Shown here piece by piece: positions 8,088 through 17,534 of a DNA stretch of 64,000 bases. This DNA is from Bacillus sp. Marseille-Q3570 (GTDB taxonomy: Bacteria; Bacillota; Bacilli; Bacillales; Fictibacillaceae), in contig NZ_CAMGYZ010000014.1 of the NCBI RefSeq assembly GCF_946151055.1, forward strand, positions 1 through 64,000, given 5' to 3'. How positions within the stretch are numbered: position 1 is the stretch's first letter; the number at the start of each line of letters is the position of its first letter. The position numbers and the translations under genes were made by a program. The notes below the pieces were generated by a model that saw nothing but the letters and a program-made list of their open reading frames with translations, searched no databases and was not told where the DNA came from.

Positions 8088-9134
8088 ATGAGCAAATTGA
8101 AAATTGCAGTAATCGGTTGCGGGGGTATTGCAAAACATCGTCATCTACCAGAATATCATGCAAATAACGAAGTGGAGATTGTTGCAGTCGTTGATATCGT
8201 CGCCGACCGTGCGGAGGAGGCAGCAGAACGATACGGAGCGAAAGCGTTCACTGATTATCAACAAGCTTTGGATCTAGATGAAGTGGACGCGATCAGCGTG
8301 TGTCTTCCGAACTATTTGCATGCACCTGTTACGATTGAGGCTTTGAATAAAGGGAAACAGGTTCTTTGTGAAAAACCGATGGCAACCTCTGAAAAGGAAG
8401 CGACAGAAATGATCGAAGCCGCCAAAGCTAATGACAAAAAACTGATGATCGCGCATAATCAGCGGTTTGTCGCTTCTCATCAAAAAGCAAAAGAAATCAT
8501 TGACAGTGGAAAGCTTGGCAGAATCTTCAGTTTCAGAACGACATTTGGTCATCAAGGACCTGAAAGCTGGAGTGTGGACGGGAGAACAAGCTGGTTCTTC
8601 GATAAAGACAAGGCATTCGTGGGAGCAATGGGGGACCTTGGAGTCCATAAAGCGGACCTGATCCGGTATCTGCTCGGTGAAGTGACGGAAGTAGGTGCGT
8701 TCATTGAAAGCAATGCCAAGGAAAATTCGACGGTAGATGATAATGCTGTATGTATCCTTCGTACAGAAAACGGCACTGTCGGTACAATGGCAGCAAGTTG
8801 GGCTTATACGACCGGTGATGGGGATAATTCGACCCTCATTTATGGAGAAAATGGCACATTGCGATTAGAAGCCGATCCATCCTATTCTCTTATTGAAGAA
8901 TACCGGAATGGGCATGTCATCAATCACCAGCTGGGAAAAATCCAAACGAATGAAGAAGGCGGACAATTCAATTCACATGTCATCGATCATTTTGTTGAGT
9001 GTATTATTGATGATAAAGAACCCCTCATCACGGGCGAAGAAGGTAAGAAATCCTTGAACGTCATATTAGCTGCCCTCGAGGCACATGATACGAAGCGGAT
9101 CATTCCAATAACAGAAAAAGTTTCTGTGGATTAA
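8088..9134 (+). CDS. Gfo/Idh/MocA family NAD(P)-dependent oxidoreductase
   Basis: A 348-residue relative of the preceding protein but clearly a separate subfamily. The Rossmann loop is 'IAVIGCGGIAKHRHLPEYHAN', the EKP motif 'LCEKPMAT', and the catalytic region 'FVGAMGDLGVHKADLIRYLLGEV' retains the Asp and His of the DxGxH motif. Two consecutive dehydrogenases beside a keto-sugar isomerase suggest oxidation at one carbon, rearrangement, then reduction. AAGGAG lies 11 bases before the ATG. The gene closes the operon, with a strong terminator immediately behind it. No transporter is encoded in this operon. Confidence 0.88.
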   Translation: MSKLKIAVIGCGGIAKHRHLPEYHANNEVEIVAVVDIVADRAEEAAERYGAKAFTDYQQALDLDEVDAISVCLPNYLHAPVTIEALNKGKQVLCEKPMATSEKEATEMIEAAKANDKKLMIAHNQRFVASHQKAKEIIDSGKLGRIFSFRTTFGHQGPESWSVDGRTSWFFDKDKAFVGAMGDLGVHKADLIRYLLGEVTEVGAFIESNAKENSTVDDNAVCILRTENGTVGTMAASWAYTTGDGDNSTLIYGENGTLRLEADPSYSLIEEYRNGHVINHQLGKIQTNEEGGQFNSHVIDHFVECIIDDKEPLITGEEGKKSLNVILAALEAHDTKRIIPITEKVSVD

Positions 9135-9141
9135 TAGAAGA

Positions 9142-9175
9142 CCCATTGAGAAACTGATATTCTCAATGGGTTTTT
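9142..9175 (+). terminator. Intrinsic terminator of the PhyH/isomerase/oxidoreductase operon
   Basis: A perfect 11-bp stem (CCCATTGAGAA 9142-9152 with its complement 9160-9170), a 7-base loop and five T. It lies between convergent genes, and on the minus strand it lacks a good T tail. Confidence 0.9.
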
Positions 9176-9196
9176 CGCTTGAATGATTAGAATAAT

Positions 9197-10264
9197 TTAG
9201 ATGGAAATATTAAATTTTTGAAGGAGATCCTTCAAAGCAGGCCGTTCATTCCCATCCCGTCCAACCACTTTTTCAGCGGTGATCATCGAGTTCAGGATCG
9301 CTTCTTCTGTCGCTTCACCAACTGCTCGGAAAGCGAGGTCCATATCTGCTTCATGGATCGACGGAATGGAGAGTAGTGGGTCCGGTTTCTTATGCGGAAT
9401 TCTGGTTGCGGTCGAGAACCCGAGAGCAATATCACCGCTTCCGTTTCCAATCGTCGATCCAGTGCGTGCCAGTCCTGTAACCGTCCGTTTTAAGATCCGG
9501 TTCAATTGTTGCGCGGAAACAGGAAGGTCGGTTGCGACGATCATCATGATCGATCCCTTATCCCGTTCCTCAGTAACATTCAATATTGCATCTCTCAACT
9601 CAAGCCCTACAGCTTTCCCATTAACCCTGAAATCACTGAGCATCCCGAAGTTCGATTGGACGAGAACGCCGAGTGTATATGTCCCATGATCCATTTCCAT
9701 TTTTCTTGAAGCGGAACCGATTCCGCCTTTTATGGAGCAAGCGAGCGTCCCGCGTCCAGCGCCGACAGAACCCTCTTCAAATTCTATCGAAGCATTCTCG
9801 ATGGCCTCGAAGACATGCTCTTTCGTAATAGACCGTGCTCGTATATCATTCAGATACATATCATTGCATTCACCGACAACCGGATTGACCGTACCTGTCG
9901 ACCGGCCGATTTCAGGGTTGTCCTCCAGTGTATATTTGATCACTGCATCTGCAACGATTCCGATACTCGATGTATTCGTCAAAAGGATCGGTGTCTCCAA
10001 CGTCCCAAGTTCCTCGATCTGGATCGTCCCTACTGTCTTTCCATAACCATTGATTACATGGCTTGATGCAATCAATTTTTCTCTGAAAATGTTCCCTTGA
10101 TGAGGAAGAACAGCCGTCACTCCTGTCTGCACATCACCATCCGCAAGCGTCACATGACCTACCGTCACACCCTCTACATCCGTAATTGCATTCAACTTCC
10201 CAGGCTCAAGTTTCCCAATCTTCACACCGTAATCCCGTATCCGTTTCTGCTCGTACACCTTCAT
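9197..10264 (-). CDS. P1 family peptidase (DmpA/L-aminopeptidase D-esterase type)
   Basis: A 355-residue member of the MEROPS P1 family. Characteristic stretches are 'GKLNAITDVEGVTVGHVTL', 'VQTGVTAVLPHQGN', 'NGYGKTVGTIQIEELG', 'VVGECNDMYLND', 'GSVGAGRGTLACSIKGGIGSASR' and 'ALGFSTATRIPH'. Characterised relatives are N-terminal nucleophile hydrolases that cleave themselves into two chains and release N-terminal amino acids or beta-amino acids; I do not assign the nucleophile here. The translated ATG is at 10264, with GGAAAGG just upstream; a TTG lies one codon earlier. Cytoplasmic. It is divergent from the DUF4139 gene, with a roughly 90-base shared promoter region. Confidence 0.85.
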   Translation of the reverse strand: MKVYEQKRIRDYGVKIGKLEPGKLNAITDVEGVTVGHVTLADGDVQTGVTAVLPHQGNIFREKLIASSHVINGYGKTVGTIQIEELGTLETPILLTNTSSIGIVADAVIKYTLEDNPEIGRSTGTVNPVVGECNDMYLNDIRARSITKEHVFEAIENASIEFEEGSVGAGRGTLACSIKGGIGSASRKMEMDHGTYTLGVLVQSNFGMLSDFRVNGKAVGLELRDAILNVTEERDKGSIMMIVATDLPVSAQQLNRILKRTVTGLARTGSTIGNGSGDIALGFSTATRIPHKKPDPLLSIPSIHEADMDLAFRAVGEATEEAILNSMITAEKVVGRDGNERPALKDLLQKFNISI

Positions 10265-10355
10265 CAACCTTTCCTATGTATGTCTAACTATCATTCTACC
10301 ATTATCGTTGGTACCATTTTCTGCTATTATAAGAGAAAAGGGGAGGCGTTTGAAC

Positions 10356-11666
10356 ATGGCATATCATTCATACAGCAAGGATGCAGAAGGCCTTTCATTG
10401 ACGATCTACAACGACGGATTTGGTGTCGTAAAAGAAAAGCGGAAAGTCGAGCTGACAGGTGAGGAGATGGAAATCCAATACCTTGATGTCGCACAGCAGA
10501 TTGAAACCGATTCGATCCTCGTCGAAGGACTCAACATCCTTGAACTGAACTATGATTATGACCTTGTCAGCAAATCAAAACTGCTCGAGAAATACATAGA
10601 CCAAAACGTGTTTTTATACGATAAGGAGAAAAATGAGCGGAAGGAATACCGCCTGTTGAGTGTCGCGAGCGGCATTGTTCTAGAACATACGGAAACGAAG
10701 GAAATCGTCCTTGATCCGAAAGAGGAACTTATCCTGCCGAAGCTTCCAGGCGAGCTGATCGTCAAACCGGCACTGATCTGGAAAATCCGACCTTCGAAAA
10801 CCGATCAGATCAACGTATCCTACCTGACAAAAGGGATGGAATGGGAATCCAATTATGTCGTCGAACTGAAGGACGAGACGTTCAATTTGTCCGGCTGGGT
10901 GAACATCCAGAACAACGCCGGCACAACCTTCGACAATGTAAAAGTGAAGCTGATTGCTGGGGATGTGAACCGGGTTGAGGATGGAAACGTTATCGGTTTA
11001 GAAGATCACGTGCTCTACGCCCAGGTCGATCATAGCGAAGAACGATCCTTTGAAGAACAAAGCTTTGCCGACTACCACATGTACACGCTGCAGCATAAAA
11101 CCACACTAAAAAACAACCAGTCCAAGCAAATCAACTTCATCCAGGCAGAAGAGATTCCATATAAACGCTACTATTCATTCAACCATTACAATGAGAAAGC
11201 CGAAATAAAGATTGAATTTGAAAACAAACAAACACAAAAACTAGGATTGCCATTGCCAAAAGGAAAAGTGAAGGTCTACCAAGAGGATGGGAATGACGGA
11301 AGCCTCGAATTCATCGGAGAAGACAGGATCGATCATACACCGAAAAACGAAACCGTCGAACTCTACCTCGGAGATGCCTTCGATATCGTCTGTGAAGGAA
11401 ACGAGGTTGATAGCTATAAAGATGAAAAAGGAATCCGCACAGTAGAATGGGAATACACCATCAAAAACCGAAAAGAAGAACCAGCCCACATGAAAATTAC
11501 ACACCACATATACGACCGAAATTGGACAATGAAAGACACAAGCCACGAGTATAAAAAGGAAACCTCAAACAAAATTATGTTTTGGTTAGATGTTCCTGCA
11601 GATACAGTAGACCATGTTGCATTTGAGTATGAGGTTGACGAAAGTGTATATATTACGAAAAAATAA
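10356..11666 (+). CDS. DUF4139 domain-containing protein
   Basis: A 436-residue, mostly beta-strand protein. It starts 'AYHSYSKDAEGLSLTIYNDGFGVVKEKRKVEL', contains 'INVSYLTKGMEWESNYVVELKDE' and 'LSGWVNIQNNAGTTFDNVKVKLIAGDVN', and ends 'VDHVAFEYEVDESVYI', all typical of DUF4139 proteins of bacteria and eukaryotes whose function is not established. No signal peptide or membrane segment is visible. The ATG at 10356 follows GGGGAGG; the earlier in-frame start at 10308 has no ribosome site. A single-gene unit oriented away from the peptidase gene. Confidence 0.82.
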   Translation: MAYHSYSKDAEGLSLTIYNDGFGVVKEKRKVELTGEEMEIQYLDVAQQIETDSILVEGLNILELNYDYDLVSKSKLLEKYIDQNVFLYDKEKNERKEYRLLSVASGIVLEHTETKEIVLDPKEELILPKLPGELIVKPALIWKIRPSKTDQINVSYLTKGMEWESNYVVELKDETFNLSGWVNIQNNAGTTFDNVKVKLIAGDVNRVEDGNVIGLEDHVLYAQVDHSEERSFEEQSFADYHMYTLQHKTTLKNNQSKQINFIQAEEIPYKRYYSFNHYNEKAEIKIEFENKQTQKLGLPLPKGKVKVYQEDGNDGSLEFIGEDRIDHTPKNETVELYLGDAFDIVCEGNEVDSYKDEKGIRTVEWEYTIKNRKEEPAHMKITHHIYDRNWTMKDTSHEYKKETSNKIMFWLDVPADTVDHVAFEYEVDESVYITKK

Positions 11667-11780
11667 ACTCTAGTTTACTAAAGTTTAGAAAAGCGGAATC
11701 ATAAGTTTATTTATTATGGTTGTGATATGATTTTTTTTTTACATAATTTAATAACTTATAAAATAAAAGGAGGAATTAAA

Positions 11781-12083
11781 ATGCCTACATATAACAAACT
11801 AATCCGAGATCGCATTCCAGAAATTCTTGAAAACAAAGGTTTAAATTACAATACTCGGCTGATGGAAGAAGATGAGTATAAGATTAAGTTAAGAGAGAAA
11901 TTAACAGAAGAATTAAATGAATATTTAGAAGCGAGTGATGATGCTTCATCCATTGAGGAACTTGCAGATATTTTAGAACTAATTCACTCGTTAACTTCAG
12001 TACATAATTCTTCAGTTGAAGAACTTGAAGCTGTTCGAAAAGAAAAAGCTGAAAAACGTGGAGGATTTCACGTATTTTCTTGA
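11781..12083 (+). CDS. MazG-like nucleoside triphosphate pyrophosphohydrolase family protein
   Basis: A 100-residue all-helical protein beginning 'PTYNKLIRDRIPEILENKGL', the signature of a small MazG-like/phosphoribosyl-ATP pyrophosphohydrolase-fold subfamily. The metal-binding pattern is present: 'KLTEELNEYLEA' supplies ExxE and 'SIEELADILELIHSL' supplies ExxD. Such enzymes hydrolyse (d)NTPs to monophosphates; this subgroup is often encoded beside defence or repair helicases. The ATG at 11781 has AAAAGGAGG upstream. It ends where the broken PLD-helicase gene begins, so the two were probably one operon. Confidence 0.8.
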   Translation: MPTYNKLIRDRIPEILENKGLNYNTRLMEEDEYKIKLREKLTEELNEYLEASDDASSIEELADILELIHSLTSVHNSSVEELEAVRKEKAEKRGGFHVFS

Positions 12084-12086
12084 TTG

Positions 12087-14529
12087 ATGTTGAAGATGAG
12101 TAAAGTAAAGTTAATCACTGATAGATTGATAGACAATTTGCAGCAAGAGGTTCAGAGTTCAGATATTATCTATATTCTAACCTCTTTTGTTATGAAATCA
12201 GGGGTAGAACTTATTAAACCTCTTTTAGAAGATGCGATTGAGCGTGGTGCAGAAATAAAGCTATGTGCGGGTGATTATCTTTATATTACTCAACCTGACG
12301 CGTTGGAAACTCTCAATACTATTATTGGAGTCGAGGTAAGACTGTGGAGGAGCAGAGGAAAATCTTTTCATCCGAAAGCGTATCTGTTTGGTCAGAGTAA
12401 TGATCAGAATGAAGGTTCTTTTATTATCGGGTCATCTAATCTTTCAGCTTCTGCCTTAACAAATGGAGTTGAGTGGAATCTATACATGAATAAGGCGGTG
12501 GAACCTTTAAGTTACCAGGAAGCGATGGATATGTACTTAAAGACGTTTTATCATGAAGAAACGATTCCGGTTAATGCTGAAACAATAAAGAAGTACCGTG
12601 AAAAATATGAGAAGTTCCATGCTGCGCATAATATTGCGAAGAAATGGACCGAGCAAGAAGAAACGGAATTAATGTATTCAAGTGATCCAAAGAGCGATGA
12701 AGTAAATGATGAGCCAACCGCTTATGAGGTTGAGATAAGTAATGAGGAAGAAATAACTCCACGACCTGCACAGAAGGATGCACTAATAGCATTGGAAACT
12801 ACGTATGAAGAAAACTATAGCAAGTCAATGGTCGTGATGGCGACTGGCCTGGGGAAGACCTATCTTGCGGGATTTTTGCGAGGAATTTTAATCGGATACT
12901 GTTTGTAGCCCACCGTGAAGAAATACTTTACCAGGCGAAGAAGTCTTTCTTACATATCATGCCGGAAAAAACGGCAGGGATTTATAATGCAAAAAACAAA
13001 GAATCAGATTGTGAATTTGTCTTTGCGTCTGTATTTACCATTGGAATAGATCATAACCTTAAGAATTTCTCACCAGATCATTTTTGATTTAATCGTAGTA
13101 GATGAATTTCATCATGCAGCAGCTAACTCCTATCAAAAAGTCATCCAGCATTTTGAACCAAAGTTTTTATTGGGCATAACGGCTACATCTGATCGTATGG
13201 GCAATAAAGACGTGTATGGACTGTGTGATGGGAATGTGGCTTACCAGCTTCACTTTATTGTGGCGATTGAGAAAGAATGGTTAGCGCCACTTAAATATTT
13301 TGGTGTTTATGATGATACGGATTATTCAGCAATTACATGGCTAGGAAATAAATATGATCAGGAAGAGTTATTGTTTGCTCAGTTAAGAGATGATTTAGCA
13401 GACAGAATATTGAATGCCTGGTTAGAACATCGTCAAACAAGAACACTAGCCTTTTGTTCTTCTATTAAACAGGCTGATTTTTTATCGAATTATTTTAATC
13501 ACAATGGTTATCGAACCATTAGTTTGAATTCAAAAAACAAAAACATATCCCGTAAGGAAGCGATACAGAAATTAACGAATCAAGAAATTGATATTATTTT
13601 TACAGTTGACCTTTTTAACGAGGGCGTAGATATTCCGTCAGTAGATACGTTGTTATTTGCAAGACCTACTGAATCACTAACCATATTTACGCAACAAGTG
13701 GGAAGAGGCTTACGCCTTCACGATGGAAAAGAGTATTGTCATATCATAGATTTTGATCGGTAACTACCGAAATGCCGATATTAAGATGAGTTTATTTGAT
13801 CGGGATCCTCAACCGAAAAAAGGAAAAGCATCAGCCATTCCTCAAGTACCAAGAAATTGTAAACTCAATTTAGATTTAAATGTAATCGACTTATTGAAAG
13901 AACTGCAAAGAAAACGACAACCTCGTAAAGAAAAATTACACGGAGCTTATTTGAATTTAAAGGAAGAGTTAGGCCATCGCCCAACTTACCTGGAGCTGCA
14001 CCTGTATGGTAGTTCCAACAGTAAAGAATATAAACAAGAATTCAAATCCTATCCAGGCTTCCTATCATGGGTAAATGAATTAAATGAAAAAGAAGAACAA
14101 GTCCTCAATAAATATGAAAAATGGATTAAAGAAGTTGAAAGTACAGGAATGGCGAAAAGCTATAAAATGATTGTTCTTTTGTATATGCTAAATCGTGGAA
14201 TTGATAATTGGACAAAGCCTTTAACGCCAAGTGAAGTTGCGCCTTTCTTTCATCACTATCTGACTGAAAAAGACTATCGCAAAAACATTGATTTTTCCGA
14301 TAAAAACTCACAACGACTATGGAAGTATGACGAAAATAAAGTAAGCAAATTAATAGCTGACATGCCAATGAGCAAATGGTCCGGCAGCTCGAATAATTTA
14401 GTGTCATTTGATGGAGAGATGTTTAAATTGGAGTTCAATGTGTTAAAGGAAGATAATGAAACCTTATATGAATGGACCAAACAGATATGTGAATACCGTT
14501 TGCACGAACATTTTGAAAGGAAAGCTTAA
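12087..14529 (+). pseudogene. PLD-like/DEAD-type helicase gene broken by three frameshifts
   Basis: Read through three frame changes, this encodes one protein of about 813 residues. The N-terminal phospholipase-D-like domain has 'SFHPKAYLF' and 'FIIGSSNLSASAL'. Next come helicase motif I in 'MATGLGKTYLAG', motif II as 'VVDEFHHAA', 'LLGITATSDR', motif V/VI in 'NEGVDIPSVDTLL...QVGRGLRLH', and a C-terminal domain of unknown role. The breaks are a lost base near 12876-12880, an extra T in the T5 run at 13081-13085, and an extra base near 13757. Each removes the downstream helicase motifs from the reading frame, so the gene is inactive unless the breaks are sequence errors. Its neighbours on both sides are intact. 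Confidence 0.85.
14350..14525 (+). repeat. Left copy of a helicase 3'-end sequence bracketing the trio
   Basis: These 176 bases (the last roughly 58 codons of the broken helicase) recur in diverged form at 20852-21023. By eye the copies agree at about 85% of positions, including a 19-base identical block at about 14378-14396. The intact three-gene module lies exactly between the copies. Confidence 0.85.
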
Positions 14530-14569
14530 AAGCATTCAGTAAGTTGAATGTTGATAAAGGAGTAAGATT

Positions 14570-15766
14570 ATGAATGCTATGAAACTAGGATGGATTGATT
14601 ATTCCAGTGAGCATAAAAACAAAGTGATGGCCGTGCTTGATCTTCTTTCTGATAAAGGGGCAATTGACGAATTGGGGATCGGTTTAGTCCGCGATGGGTT
14701 TGCGGATGTTTTGTTTCCAGGTACTTCAACTCTTCAAACGAGGGCCAAATATTTTTTCATTATCCCTTATTTAATGTTGGATTTAGAAAAAGAAAGACAT
14801 TCCTCTCCCGGAGAATTTCTTGAGAAGCTTGGTTCCATGGAAGTAGACCTTATAGAAACTTTGCTCCGAAAGGATGCAGAAGGAGTGATTGGCGCAAGGG
14901 CTGGCAAAAAGCTTAAGCGGAAACCTTCCAGCGTATACTGGAGCGGACTCAAGACGTTTGAAATATTTAAACATGATCTCACACTGAACAACTATGCCAA
15001 AGCTGTTTTCAGAATGCAGCGCAACAAAGAGTCTCTTCGATCGTTAGGAAATGAAGATAGTGATGATCTGACGATTGCTGGTTCTGAGTATACAAGTACG
15101 TATTGGCAGTGTCTACTTCCAGAGTCAAATTGGAAAGAAAAAATTTCTATGGATCTTACATTCAATGAGGCTGGTTTCTTAAAAGATAGAATGATTAAGT
15201 CAAGGAAGTCGAAGGACAGTCTACTGGCTTTTTTACTTCAGCAAAATCCTTCGGAATTGGAAAAAATAGATGATTTTGATGCAATTGCAGAAGTATTTTC
15301 TCTCCCTGATGGATTGAGTGATGATTATTCGATGGCCAAAAATTTCAGTACGTTTATTGCTGGTGCAAATATACGATATAATGTGATCCTTTCCAATCAT
15401 GAAAATAAAGAAGCTATTCAAGAATGGAAAGAGTGGAAGGAAAGTTCGTTTATTAAAAACGAATTCCTAAATTTCAGGTACCAGGATGTTCTTTACCGGC
15501 TAAAAATCAGTAACCCTTTGTTGAAAAGGTTTCTTAGTGAATGGCAAAAGACGGCTCTTTCCAATGATGAAACATTGATCGATGAACTACTGATCAAACG
15601 GGAAATTGAACTGAAATCAAAAGAAAGAGCTAAATTATATAATACGAAATTTTATGCGTATGAAGAAGGTAAATGGTTAGGTTCTAAAAAACTACAATAT
15701 CGTTTTCGGAATTCAAAGGATTTAATGGTTGATATCTTTTCAGGTTTGGAGGGAGGACATGCTTAA
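14570..15766 (+). CDS. DUF6361 family protein, first gene of a candidate defence trio
   Basis: A 398-residue protein with the strongly conserved N-terminus of this family: 'LGWIDYSSEHKNKVMAVLDLL', 'IDELGIGLVRDGFADVLFPG' and 'TSTLQTRAKYFFIIPYLMLDLE'. I know no biochemical function; the rest is helical and charged with no nuclease or ATPase motif. AAAGGAG precedes the ATG at 14570. Its end overlaps the start of the PLD-like gene by eight bases, and that gene overlaps the helicase, so the three are translationally coupled and probably form one complex. By context it may be a recognition or adaptor subunit (inference). Confidence 0.8.
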   Translation: MNAMKLGWIDYSSEHKNKVMAVLDLLSDKGAIDELGIGLVRDGFADVLFPGTSTLQTRAKYFFIIPYLMLDLEKERHSSPGEFLEKLGSMEVDLIETLLRKDAEGVIGARAGKKLKRKPSSVYWSGLKTFEIFKHDLTLNNYAKAVFRMQRNKESLRSLGNEDSDDLTIAGSEYTSTYWQCLLPESNWKEKISMDLTFNEAGFLKDRMIKSRKSKDSLLAFLLQQNPSELEKIDDFDAIAEVFSLPDGLSDDYSMAKNFSTFIAGANIRYNVILSNHENKEAIQEWKEWKESSFIKNEFLNFRYQDVLYRLKISNPLLKRFLSEWQKTALSNDETLIDELLIKREIELKSKERAKLYNTKFYAYEEGKWLGSKKLQYRFRNSKDLMVDIFSGLEGGHA

Positions 15767-17534
15767 ACCAGACAAGGACCGGCTAAATTATAGTGACTTG
15801 CTCAAACCTCCTGTAGGATATGAAGTAGCATTCGCTGTAGGTACTACATATTCTCTTGACTTAGAAGCTTTGGTAGGTGTGCCATTGGCTCTTAGTCTTT
15901 CAGAAGAAATGGATCAAACATTAAAAGATGACCCAATCTACATGTTGGAAGGGATACGCCGAAGCACAGATAATCTTGCAATTTTCTGTGAAGCCGGTCA
16001 GATAAAGGTACCTCAAAACGGAAATTCATTCTTTGCCTTAATGGAAGATAGCGTGTTTGAAGTAGCTCTGGAAAATGAGCGCTCTTTCCATCCGAAAACC
16101 TGGTTGATCAAATATGAGGACAGTCAAGGTGATGTTCTGTTTCGTTTGCTAGTTTTGACACGCAACCTTACCTTCGATCGGAGCTGGGACATTGCGTTGG
16201 CATTAGAAGGGAGACAAAAACAGGAAATCGCTCAAAAAACCCAACCATTGATTGATTTTCTACAATTCCTTCTCCCGCAGACTACTAGCCAACAGAAACA
16301 GGAAAGCATTCAGGAAATGATGGCTGAGCTTGAGTATATCCATTTTGAATCAGGCGACAAACATATACCAGAATTTGATTTCTGCCCTTTAGGAATCGAG
16401 GGATATAAAGCAAATGATATTGGATTATTTGAAAGTTACCATCAATTAATCATTATGGCCCCATTTTTGAGTAAAAGTATCATTGCAAAATTGAATGACT
16501 ACTCTTTGACATCTCCCACCAAGATATTGATCACCAGAAGAACGGAACTCCATAAACTTACAGAGGAGATCATCAACGATATTGATGTGTACGTGTTGAA
16601 GGACATCATTGTTGAAGGTGAAGGGGCTTTTAGTGAAGAAGATGAAGAAAGCGAGTTAGATCAGCTTCAGGACATCCATGCGAAACTTTACGCCCGTTCT
16701 AAGTATAACGAGCATCATTTTTTTATTGGCTCTGCGAATAGTTCCCATTACGCATTCAATGGTAATGTGGAATTCTTATTAAAAATGCAATATAAAAAGT
16801 ATGGCTTCAGAATTACTGACTTATTGTCAGATTTATTTGGAGAAGAGGAAGATGACAACCCTTTTGAAAGGGTCGAGTCCATTCCAGAAGAAAAGGATAC
16901 AGAAGCCGAAGTCACTGACAAACTCCAAAAAGCCATCAAGCAACTTTGTCGTGTAAAATCACACGCTTTGATACACCAAGAAAGTGAGTATTTATATGCC
17001 GTTCATCTCTCATTCGAGACCATACCTGATGCCATTGAATTTTCAATTGGACCTTTGTTAAGCAAAAAAACACAGCAATTGAAACAGGACATGAGCATCA
17101 ATGACTTAAGTATGCTGGAACTTGGAGAATTTTATGTCGTAAAGGCTGAACTAGACGGTGAAACAGTTGAACGTGTTATAAAAATCCAGACAGAAGGGTT
17201 GCCAGAAGAGCGTAAACAAGAGGTTTTCCGTTCAATAATTAATGATCCTTATGTTTTTTTACAATATGTAGCATTCTTGCTTGCAGATGACTTTTTGTTG
17301 TCTGCTCTTGAACAGATGGAAATCAAAAAACTCGGGTCAGTAGCCTGGGATATGCAGGCTGCCAGTTATCCTGTACTGTATGAAAATATGCTGAAAGCAG
17401 CTGCGCGGTCCCCAGAAAAATTGAATGATGTTCATAAAGTTATTGAAATGATTGATGACGAGACAATCATACCCCTGGACTTTTACCGATTGTATGACAT
17501 TTTCAATCAGGCAATAAAGTTGGTGGAAAAATGA
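15759..17534 (+). CDS. Phospholipase D-like nuclease-family protein, second gene of the trio
   Basis: A 591-residue protein with two degenerate HKD half-sites. The first is 'RSFHPKTWLIKY' followed by 'VLTRNLTFDRSWD' (H about 111, K about 113). The second is 'DIHAKLYARSKY' followed by 'HFFIGSANSSHYAFNG' (H about 307, K about 309). This H-x-K...GSxN arrangement is that of PLD-like nucleases or binding modules in restriction and defence proteins; both His are kept, so phosphodiesterase activity is possible. No membrane segment or signal peptide. The ATG at 15759 follows GGAGGGAGG and overlaps the DUF6361 gene by 8 bases; the stop overlaps the helicase start by four (ATGA). Confidence 0.82.
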   Translation: MLKPDKDRLNYSDLLKPPVGYEVAFAVGTTYSLDLEALVGVPLALSLSEEMDQTLKDDPIYMLEGIRRSTDNLAIFCEAGQIKVPQNGNSFFALMEDSVFEVALENERSFHPKTWLIKYEDSQGDVLFRLLVLTRNLTFDRSWDIALALEGRQKQEIAQKTQPLIDFLQFLLPQTTSQQKQESIQEMMAELEYIHFESGDKHIPEFDFCPLGIEGYKANDIGLFESYHQLIIMAPFLSKSIIAKLNDYSLTSPTKILITRRTELHKLTEEIINDIDVYVLKDIIVEGEGAFSEEDEESELDQLQDIHAKLYARSKYNEHHFFIGSANSSHYAFNGNVEFLLKMQYKKYGFRITDLLSDLFGEEEDDNPFERVESIPEEKDTEAEVTDKLQKAIKQLCRVKSHALIHQESEYLYAVHLSFETIPDAIEFSIGPLLSKKTQQLKQDMSINDLSMLELGEFYVVKAELDGETVERVIKIQTEGLPEERKQEVFRSIINDPYVFLQYVAFLLADDFLLSALEQMEIKKLGSVAWDMQAASYPVLYENMLKAAARSPEKLNDVHKVIEMIDDETIIPLDFYRLYDIFNQAIKLVEK

